A stretch of DNA of 64,000 nucleotides from Antilocapra americana (taxonomy: Eukaryota > Chordata > Mammalia > Artiodactyla > Antilocapridae): NCBI GenBank assembly GCA_007570785.1, contig ML664175.1:11013441-11077440 (forward strand). The letters are read 5' to 3'. The notes beneath the pieces were generated by a model that saw only the letters and a program-made list of their open reading frames with translations, did no database searches and was not told the DNA's origin. The position numbers and the translations under genes were made by a program. Below are positions 55,916 through 64,000 of this stretch, in pieces (the stretch's first letter is position 1; each line of letters opens with the position of its first letter).

Positions 55916-56246
55916 CCTTACTGGAAGGGCAATCCAAAGCAAGTAAGAATGTTTTGCATTAAAAAAAGGTGATCCGAACATTAAGAATCAGGTTCTGATC
56001 ATGCACACAGAAACCAATGCTCCCTACTACTGTCTCCTTCCTAACTCTGCCTCTGGGCCATCATTTCATCACTCTGTGGCTTTCTTCATTTGATCATTGC
56101 TCTCTCTCCTTCCAGCCACACTGTAACCATCTAGTTCACCATAGCATACCCAGTCCTCAACAAAGATGCTTAGCACATGTCAGGAGTTGAGAAAGTTATA
56201 GCTGAATGAACAAAGACGTGAAGGCACTTAATCCTTATTCACTCTC
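55916..56246. other. no feature recognised
   Basis: Short unassigned stretch. Confidence 0.45.
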
Positions 56247-56452
56247 AAAGTGAAAGTGAAGTCGCTCAGTCCTGTACGACTCTTTGCGACCCCATGGACT
56301 GTAACCTACCAAGCTCCTCCGTCCATGGGATTCTCCAGGCAGGAATACTGGAGTGGGTTGCCATTTCCTTCTCCAGGGAATCTTCCCAACCCAGGGATCG
56401 AACCCGGGTTGTCCACATTGCAGGCAGACGATTTACTGTCTGAGTCACAATG
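56247..56452 (-). mobile_element. Bov-tA SINE
   Basis: Antisense Bov-tA: 'gtgaaagtgaagtcgctcag', 'tttgcgaccccatggactgt', 'ggaatactggagtgggttgc', 'cagggatcgaacccgggttg'. It retains CpGs, so it is relatively young. Confidence 0.96.
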
Positions 56453-57959
56453 AGTTCTAACTTAGACCCACCTGCAACATTTGCAATTCTGGGTGCAAAA
56501 GTAGAAAGACTCAGAAATCAAATGTCTGAACATTTGAAAGTTACCAAGTATGCTAAAAAGTTTTTACAAAATGCAATCCTTCTCTCTTAGCAAATATGCC
56601 TCTGTGACTTCTTCACATCCTGCTCTGAGAGGAGGTGGCATATTATAGGCTGTTCTCAGTCTCTTGCTTCCCTCCCCAGCCTGGCTCTGCTTCGTACTTT
56701 AGGGCCCACACACCCCAGGGGTGTCCACACTGTCCCCCAATTGCTGCCCTTGGCTAGCCCTTGTATCTCAGATACACATTACAGGGATGACCTGGCCTCA
56801 GAGGACAGACCCAGGCATGAGATCCTCAAAGGCCTGGAAACAGGTTCAAGGACTTTTACAGTCTTACACCAGGGCATTGTCTAGAAAAAGAGGTATGGAT
56901 TCTAGTTGGATGAGTCCCTGTAACTTATTCTCCTCACTTCATGGGGAGGAGAATGGCCAGACAAGGGCCAGGGGGAACGAGGGGAGGGTCCCCTTAAGCC
57001 TAGGTCAGAATCTACTCATAAAGTCCCTACTCTGTACTGGTTTTTCTTTGGAGTTTGAAAACTCATCATCAGCACAGAAAGAGCCAGAGAAGTGGGTCAC
57101 TTGGACACATGAGTGAGAGTGAAGCCTGATGCTCCTTTGTGGCAATCCCCTCTTCGGGCAGCAGTGGGAACCCCTTGTAGACCACAGGTGTGCTTGGTCA
57201 GGAACATCTAGAAGCTTCTTTCCCTTAATGTTATTACTGTCATTAAATGAGGGTGCTTCAAAATCCCCTTGGACAGACCCGGGTGGGTGGGGAGCCCCTA
57301 CGGGTGATGGTGACACTGCAGTTCTCCTAGTTGAGCAAAACCAGCGGCTGGTGCTTTAAAGGAAGGAGATTTTCTGCACGGATGCTTTCCAATGGGCTCT
57401 TGCAGACAGCTGGGGCCAAGCTTTTGAAATATTTCTAGCCTCTGTGTTCCTGCTGTGAAGTCTTTCGAGAGAAACAGTTTAGGAGTGAGGAGCTGTTTGC
57501 TATTCTGGGGCAGGGGGTATGCAGATGAAAGGGCAGATGGGTTGGAGAGGGATAACTCCCCAAGTACCCATAAAATTTTTGATCTTTGGCCCCTGCTGTA
57601 AAGCAATTCTGGGAATGCTAGTCAGACAGGAGAGCCAGGCTCTGCGGACCTGAAGGTTCCCGTGACCTCCATCTGGGCACCTGGGACACAGTCTTTGTCA
57701 CCCAGGGCACTGAGATGGGGACTCTCACAGCTCCTGGAGGCTCCAGAGGCCTACTGGCAATCAGAAGAGTCTCAGGCCAGATGACACTGAGGGCTAGGGG
57801 AAGTCAGATGAGATGGCAGAACCCTGTCTAGGTAGCAGATTCAAAGAAGTAAATATTCACCAAGGAAATGAAATTCTTTTTCCTATAAATGTGTTTGGCT
57901 GATGGTCCAGTTCTCTGGGACTCAGGTGAGCCAAAGCTGTGTGGTAACTTAGCCCATAG
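56453..57959. other. no gene or recognised repeat (1.5 kb)
   Basis: Several ORFs of 75-130 codons on both strands (for example 56721-57116 and 57005-57316) overlap and show no domains. I found no matching splice pair. Confidence 0.45.
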
Positions 57960-58055
57960 TCAAGCAACCTTGAGTTAACCCTGGGATCTGTCACCTCCTG
58001 GCTGGGGGACTGGTCAAATTATTTGCCCTCTCTGCCTTCACTTGCTCTGCAGCTC
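57960..58055 (+). mobile_element. MIR remnant
   Basis: 'gggatctgtcacctcctggc', 'ggggactggtcaaattattt', 'gccctctctgccttcact' resemble the MIR core in sense. Confidence 0.5.
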
Positions 58056-58189
58056 AAAGAAGTGAAGTTCTCTTCTCAGGAGTGGTAGAGATCAATGGAA
58101 ATGTCTTTATGTATTCCTTACATTCAACTGATTTCCTGATTTCCATCATTCTTCAGATGACATTATCATTTAAACTGGGTTAGGATTTT

Positions 58190-58390
58190 GAATTTTGGAG
58201 TCATATTTGATTTAAATTCAGCCTCAGCTTAGTCTTAGAAAATGATGTAACCTTGGGTGTGTGTTGGTCACCTCTTTGAGCCTCAATTTCCTTATCTGTA
58301 AAATGGAATGGTATCACTTACTTCTCCAGTTGTTTGGACAATTAAATGAGATAATAGCCTTGGATACTGGTTCACATTTTCCACCTCTGC
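58190..58390 (+). mobile_element. MIR SINE
   Basis: Sense MIR: 'gatgtaaccttgggtgtg', 'gagcctcaatttccttatct', 'gtaaaatggaatggtatcac' and 'caattaaatgagataatagc'. Confidence 0.85.
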
Positions 58391-58884
58391 AGAGCAGCAT
58401 TGCTCCTGGGGTTGGCAAGTCTGGGCAGCTCATCAAGGACCCCAGAGGAGTGAGCTTTCTGGACTCTGAGTGGGTCTTACAAGGACCACTGTTAAAGTGG
58501 GCACAGATTTCTTCAGGCAGAGTGTCATATTTTCCTGGTGGGAAACTCTGTGGTCAGTACTAGATGAAAGAAAGGCACATGGCCTAAAAGAAGGGCTTAA
58601 TGAAGCAGGCTCCATTGTGATCAAGGTGAAGGCTGCCTGTCTAGAAGGTATGGTAAGAAGCAAAGTGATAGAGGTTAAAAGACTTATCCAGAACAGGAGG
58701 CTCTTTGGGTCAATGGAAAGAGGCTGGATTTGGAGTAAATTGGGCTGGGACTCTGTTTAAGATGACTGTGTGTCTCTGGTCCTCAACAACAGAACTCATT
58801 CAGCTGGAGCTAAATAAGTGCACACTTAATGAATGGAGAAGGGAAGGTAGGAAGTCGGGGGAGGGTGCTAAGCTTGCTCAATTC
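58391..58884. other. no gene; MIR-like traces
   Basis: A faint MIR 5' part may lie at 58700-58770. Two + strand ORFs (58261-58563, 58470-58760) are not protein-like. Confidence 0.4.
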
Positions 58885-58995
58885 CTGGTAAAATATGGAT
58901 AATAATATTTACCACACAGGTTTTGTTATGAGGATTCAAGGCAACACTTGCATTTTCATCTGTAAAGTGCTACCCATCTATGAATGATGCCATTA
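58885..58995 (+). mobile_element. MIR 3' fragment
   Basis: 'aaatatggataataatattt', 'gttatgaggattcaaggcaa' and 'tctgtaaagtgctacccatc' fit the MIR 3' half. Confidence 0.75.
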
Positions 58996-59289
58996 TCATA
59001 TCATAACAGTATCATTTGTATTAGAACAGATAGCTATAGGAAATATGAGAAAGTGAACATGGAGATTGAGGTGGATGTCAGTCAGGGTGAAAATATCATA
59101 ATCAGTGCCTTGAAAGCAATGCCATTTTTATGATGACCAACCAAACCATCAGGAAAAAGGCTCCCAACTCTATCTCAACTTAACATGGGCATCAACTTTA
59201 TGGATTCATTTTCTTGCCCTCAATTTTTAGGAAAAAAGAGGAAAAATCACAATAAAATCACTTAGCAAGTATTTATCATCTGAGTTTGA

Positions 59290-59510
59290 TCTGTGCGTGT
59301 GTGCGTGCTAAGACACTTCAGCCGTGTCCAACTCTGTGTGGTCTGTGGACTGTAGCCCTTCAGGCTCCTTTGTCCATGGGATTCTCCAGGCAAGAATATT
59401 GGAGTGGGATGCTGTGCCCTCCTCCAGGAGATCTTACCTACACAGGGACTGAACCTGCATTTCTTATGTCTAACCTGTATTAGCAGATGGATTCTTTACC
59501 ACTAGCGCCA
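59290..59510 (-). mobile_element. Bov-tA SINE
   Basis: Antisense Bov-tA: 'cttcagccgtgtccaactct', 'ttctccaggcaagaatattg', 'gattctttaccactagcgcc'. The head is diverged. Confidence 0.93.
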
Positions 59511-59739
59511 ATATAGTAACTCAACCATCATTTCTCATTCTATATGATAAAGACATGGAGATTCACACTCATTAGCAACATCCTCAATCATGAAAGAGAT
59601 ATTCAAGCTTCCTTCACAAAATTTGTCTTTCAAGGCAAGACATTTAGTAGCTTTCTTCCAAGTGATGTATGTGCAAATCTTCTGTTTTTAACAGCACTGC
59701 CTTGCTTCGTTTTTGTCACCCCACTCCCAGGCTTAGCCC
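59511..59739. other. no feature recognised
   Basis: Unassigned. Confidence 0.4.
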
Positions 59740-59870
59740 AGCAGTTAGCCTGTGCAGGAGCTGGGTATGCATCATGAGAACAAGGCACAGGTCTTGCCCT
59801 CAAGAAGGGTATAGCCTGAGGGAGACAAACAGCAGGCAGTTACAATAGCAATAATTGCTCATAGAACATG
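59740..59870 (+). mobile_element. L2 LINE 3' fragment
   Basis: 'gcacaggtcttgccctcaag', 'agggtatagcctgagggaga' and 'caaacagcaggcagttacaa' match the L2 3' end. Confidence 0.7.
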
Positions 59871-60121
59871 CTTCATTGCTTCTGGATAATCATCGAAATT
59901 CTTTGTGTTTCTAAGTTGTTTCAGAGCTAGCCCAATCAATGGAGCCAGAGTCAGAGAGGAAAATGAAGTAATACTGAGCTCCTGTTTTGTGCATATGTGT
60001 TTTACACATATAGCACTTGAGATATCACTAGCACCTCACCCCCATTCCCATGCTCAAAAGGGATAGGTAGTATATGTCCTTTTTGAGACAGAGGTCATTA
60101 AGACAGAAAAGTTAGCACTAA

Positions 60122-60290
60122 CTTTTAGCACAGGGTTGTATAATGATTAAGAGGGGTCTGTCTTACACCCAAATCTTGCTCTTCCAATTGTACCACTTAT
60201 GCTTGAATAATGTGCCCAAGTAAATAAAACCAATTTTCACCCACCTATTAAATGCTTGTGGCAATTCCAGAGGACTAGAGTGAGAATGTT
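60122..60290 (+). mobile_element. MIR SINE
   Basis: Sense MIR: 'gggttgtataatgattaaga', 'caattgtaccacttatgctt' and 'ttttcacccacctattaaat'. Diverged. Confidence 0.6.
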
Positions 60291-60434
60291 TTCAGTAAGG
60301 CACTCAGATGTGAGTCCAAGTCTGGGGCAGGGTATGGCAGCCATTGCTTCAGCTTTTATCAAAATGAGCCAACAGTGTTACCTCCCAAGCATCACCTAAG
60401 ATGAAGTGAATGTTCTATGGTATCTTGGCAGTAG

Positions 60435-60640
60435 GGAGAAGTGGTTAATGGTACATGTGGCTTCAACAGTCCTGGTCTGAGTTGTAAATCTGCCTTTAAA
60501 TCTATGTGATTTTGAGCAAATTCCTCATCTGAAAAGTGGGAATTGCAATGACCTACCTTATAGGAGTGCTGTATTAAATCAGATAGTGTCTAGAAAGTAC
60601 CTATTAATATTAAGTGGAAGTCCTTGCAGTGACTATTAGC
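60435..60640 (+). mobile_element. MIR SINE
   Basis: Sense MIR: 'gaagtggttaatggtacatg', 'tgattttgagcaaattcctc', 'ctgaaaagtgggaattgcaa' and 'gtctagaaagtacctattaa'. Confidence 0.8.
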
Positions 60641-61480
60641 TCCTTTTTTGTATTATTTAGACATTTCCAAAGCTAGAGTGTGATGCTGGGTGATCAACTG
60701 GGAAGGCTCAATGCAGAGTGGACTTAAACATTAGACAGGTGAACTCTGAAGGGTTCAATGCACCACATCAACAGACCTGTGCACATGTATTTTGGAAATT
60801 TGAGGACTCTTGCAGGCCATTTCTAGGCTTTCTTAGTTTGTATCTCATAGTGCCTAGCAGAAAATGCTACTTGTAACTGAATGGTTAAGAGCTTGTAGTA
60901 CCAATATAGCACTTTGCTGGAAGTACAACCCCCGTCCCCCTAGAATCACAGTTTATTAGGAGTCCCAGTTCCTTAGTGCCTTATGATACTACTAAGAATG
61001 TAGTCTGGCTGGGTGTCCAAGGGGACTGTCCTTTGAGTATGAAGTGAGCTCTCACTGTTTGTTTGTACTAGACTCTCACCCAGCAGAAGCCAACATTCTG
61101 ACTCCAAAAGGATCCTTGCAGATGTTGACTTTCCCAATTCCCTCGTCAGTTCTGGTTTCAGTGGCTCCTTCCATGCAAGCTGCATGTGGGCTGTGCATGG
61201 ATTGATAAGGAACCTCTATTCACCCCATCAGTTCTGAGACATCCAGAATGCCACTAGAGATCCAGTTAATTAAAAGGATGGCTCAAAAGCAAATACGTCC
61301 AATCAGTGGGTCTGTATTTGAAAAAATGAAGTAGGTTTTGTTGCTGTTGTTGCAGTTAGGTAAAATCAAGTTTTCAATCTTATTCTAATATTTTTGTCCC
61401 CCCTCCATTGACATATTTAGTTTTTTGTTTTTAGAGAGTAGCTTGTCTAAACAGAAATTATTACTTAGAGTGCTTTTTAA
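60641..61480. other. no feature recognised
   Basis: Unassigned sequence; the short antisense ORF at 61185-60973 has no recognisable content. Confidence 0.45.
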
Positions 61481-61484
61481 AACA

Positions 61485-61750
61485 CTTATTGTTTTATATT
61501 GGAGTGTAGCCAATTAACAACGTTGTGACAATTTCAGGCAGAGAGCAAAGGGATTCAAGCCATACCTGTAAATGTATCCATTCTCCCCCAGACCACTACC
61601 CCATTCACTGAGCCACATAACATTGAGCCAAGTTCCCTGTGCTATACAGTAGGTCCTTGGTAGTTATCCATTATAAAGTTAGCTGTGTGTACATGTACAT
61701 CCCAAAGTCCCTAACTACTCTTCCGCCACATCATTCCCCCTGGCAACCTC
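61485..61750 (-). mobile_element. L1 3' UTR fragment, antisense
   Basis: 'cttattgttttatattggag', 'gttgtgacaatttcaggcag', 'gttccctgtgctatacagta' and 'ggtccttggtagttatccat' are the reverse of the artiodactyl L1 3' UTR type seen at 380-770. Confidence 0.88.
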
Positions 61751-63715
61751 TTTAGAGTGCTTAACAGAAGCAATGTAATACTGGCTTAAACAATCAGGAA
61801 ATACACTATTGCTTAGAGCTAGATTTCTGAAGTAGGATGGACTCCAGGATTGAGTCTGCAGCTCAGTGAAGTCATCGGGGAGTCCAGTTCTGTGGGCGTC
61901 TTAGCACCACCAACCTCTACGTGTCAGCTTTGCACTCATGCTAACTCCTCTCAGTCAGAATATTCAAAGGAAGAGAAAGATATTGTTTATCTTGTGTCCA
62001 TGCATTTATACCTCATCAGCTGGCAAACCTCCCCTCATATTATTGGCCAGGATTGGGTCCCAGGCTCATTTCCAAACAAATTCCTGGCAAGAGGGATGGG
62101 ATGACCACAACTGGCCCAAATGAATACTTCAGGGTGGGATGGGTATTGGGTCAGTAAGTCACAGGCACCATTTTAAGCATGCAGTTTCAGGTTGGTGCTC
62201 ACTTCAGTACCATGAATGCAATAGGTTCTTAGCACACGGCTGAGAGTAATGGCAGAAAAGATTTAGACTTTACCATTACAACTTGTTTAACTCTGCTGCT
62301 GCATTGAGCTTCCCCAAAACCATAGTCTATCTAACCACAGACAGACAAATTTTAAGGACTCCACACTGTCTGTAAACTCATGATGCCTATCAATGCTAGA
62401 GCACAAAAGAAGGAAGTGGCCCAAAGCCCAGCTCGGCGGTTTGGCGGGTCCACTGAGCCTCTCATCCAACTCCCTTCCTGAAGTCAGGATGGATGGTTAG
62501 TGCGGGGCTGGGTCTCTCAACCCAGCTCATGCAGAGAGAGGAATTCCCAAGTCGCATTACTCTGGGCAGGCCTTTCTGCCTTGCCTTCGGCATTGCTTAC
62601 CAACTGATTAGCTGTGAATATTGAATGAGGCCGAGACAACATCACTGTGGTCACTGGAATAATAAAATTGAGTCATTCCATCATTTCACTTTTCCTTTGA
62701 GGGGGAAAAAGTTTGGAACACAAGGCCCATCAAGGCCTTTCCTGTTTCTGATGTCTCTATCACAGACTTGGCTCCAAAGGTTAAATGTTTTGGATTACAA
62801 AATGTACATTATATGAGGGTCTTCCTATAAATCAACAAGGCAGGTATGTTAAACACAGAAAAATATCTACAGCTGTTCTCTTACTCATCCTGCTTGTTAT
62901 TTAACTCAGCCTGGGCCCTAAGGAACATTTTTAGTTGTACTGTCAACAGTTTCAAAACAAAGAAGAAACTGCAACTGGCAAATGAGGAACCCAGCTGGTC
63001 CTCTGTTTAGGCTCCCACTGCATATACTTTAATCCTGACACCTGCAAGCTATTTAATCAGGATTTACAATTGAACATGAAGGATGAGGGGTCCGCAGGGC
63101 TGTGTTCTTCGTGTTTGGATTGCAAATGATGGAGAAAAACTTTGTTATCGGATGTTGTAGTTATTTGAAGTTGGGTGCCCTCTAACCCACGGGGAACTCA
63201 GCATCATTTATCACTCCCCAGAAAAAACTCAGCTCAGGCAGACGCTGCCCCTCACAGCCTAACATTCTATTTTTGCTTCTCCTGTATTCTAGAGTAAACA
63301 AACTAGGAATTTATGAACAATGAGAAAAATAATTTCCGGAGAACAGATGGCAAGAGAAAGTTCTAAGTGAAATAAGGAAAGCAAGTCTGGAATTTGACAA
63401 AGCAGACAAGGGCATTTGCATACAACATGGTCAAGGTCTGCAGTGTACAGAGTCCTCTCCTCACAAACATATCCTTTCATGGAAAAGAGCAAAGTCTTGA
63501 GCCAGAGTTGGCCATTCTGCCCAACCCTTCAGATAGAATTTAAGGTTGCTCATAAATGCACAACGTTCCTATACAAATAAAAAGAATGCACTAGTTCTGC
63601 ACTTAGAAGAATTCCCTTGGGACTAGCACTTTAGAATGGAAACTTCATGTTAGTTAAGAATCTTCTAAAATAGAGTGACTGAGACAAGCCCAGAAGAACT
63701 GCTATGATCAATACT
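61751..63715. other. repeat-poor stretch (2.0 kb), no gene recognised
   Basis: No repeat family or coding exon is visible. ORFs are all under 90 codons and unsupported. Confidence 0.45.
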
Positions 63716-63719
63716 TACT

Positions 63720-63960
63720 GGTTCGCCATTGGCCTGAGTGTTTTGGAGGGGGACAAAGAAGCAGAAGACACAAGTCCTGCCCTCATTGAGCTTCCAGTCT
63801 ACTTGAGGGGAGAAAAAGACCCCCATTGAAATAATAACAGGATAGAATGATGTGCAATAGAAAGAATTCAGAGAAGGGATGATTACTGTCCCCTGGAGTA
63901 GTCAAAGAAAACTTTCTGAAGAACTTGGAAGTTTGAGTTAAAAATGTAAGTGGTTGAGGC
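63720..63960 (+). mobile_element. L2 LINE fragment
   Basis: 'acacaagtcctgccctcatt', 'gagcttccagtctacttgag' and 'caaagaaaactttctgaaga' follow the L2 3' region in sense. The last 40 bases of the window ('aaaggttcccaacata') may be the start of another old repeat. Confidence 0.7.
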
Positions 63961-64000
63961 AAAGGTTCCCAACATATTTTAACACAAAGTACCCCCAATA

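Noticed and set aside
63670..63760. Strong donor-like 'gtaagtatt' on the minus strand near 63708
   Set aside because: The nearest acceptor would leave an exon of about 15 bp next to L2-derived sequence. Not supportable.

Overview
The window is nuclear DNA from a ruminant (a pecoran such as cattle, buffalo, sheep or goat; I cannot name the species). The evidence is the repeat set. There are BovB (RTE) LINEs with their reverse-transcriptase coding remnants. Bov-tA and Bov-A2 SINEs are present, whose bodies come from the BovB 3' end. tRNA-Glu SINEs of the cetartiodactyl CHR type and young ruminant L1 copies also occur, over a background of old mammalian MIR, L2, L1M and hAT elements. There are no bacterial-style genes, CRISPR arrays, rRNA or functional tRNA genes, and no complete protein-coding gene. 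The long open frames are repeat ORFs, their antisense shadows, or chance.

Only one short segment looks like real coding sequence: a 70-bp candidate internal exon on the + strand at 8274-8343. It has a strong polypyrimidine/CAG acceptor, a GTAAGT donor, raised CpG content and a 22-codon open frame. If real, the window is mostly intron of an unidentified + strand gene.

Layout. 0-2.7 kb: L1 3' end with a BovB tail inside it, an 18-bp minisatellite, a MIR split by a SINE, and a BovB 3' fragment. 2.7-5.3 kb: no recognised repeats. 5.3-8.3 kb: truncated young L1 with TSD, SINE, old L1 end, hAT element with perfect 8-bp TSD, MIR and the candidate exon. 9.4-16.3 kb: SINEs in older MIR, MER5A and L2. 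16.8-23.6 kb: old L1 pieces, a 34-bp BovB micro-insertion and a younger L1. 26-30 kb: MER20, MER5A, L1 and Bov-A2. 30.4-32.2 kb: antisense BovB with TSD. 34.4-37.4 kb: repeat-poor island. 38.7-43.7 kb: two sense BovB copies, SINEs and a mariner hairpin. 45-52.4 kb: old L1, L2 split by a young L1, then a BovB split by a young L1 that holds an assembly gap. 52.4-64 kb: SINEs, MIR, L2 and L1 ends, then a repeat-poor tail from 61.7 kb.

Nothing here amounts to a new biological system. The items most worth checking are the candidate exon, a 100-N gap whose flanks are an exact 100-bp repeat (probably an unmerged contig overlap), a SINE that seems to carry transduced 3' flank, a 34-bp retro-insertion with a perfect 10-bp TSD, and an exact 26-bp repeat at the 5' junction of an L1. 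Family names for the repeats come from recognising consensus motifs by eye. Boundaries without a target-site duplication are good only to about 10-30 bases.
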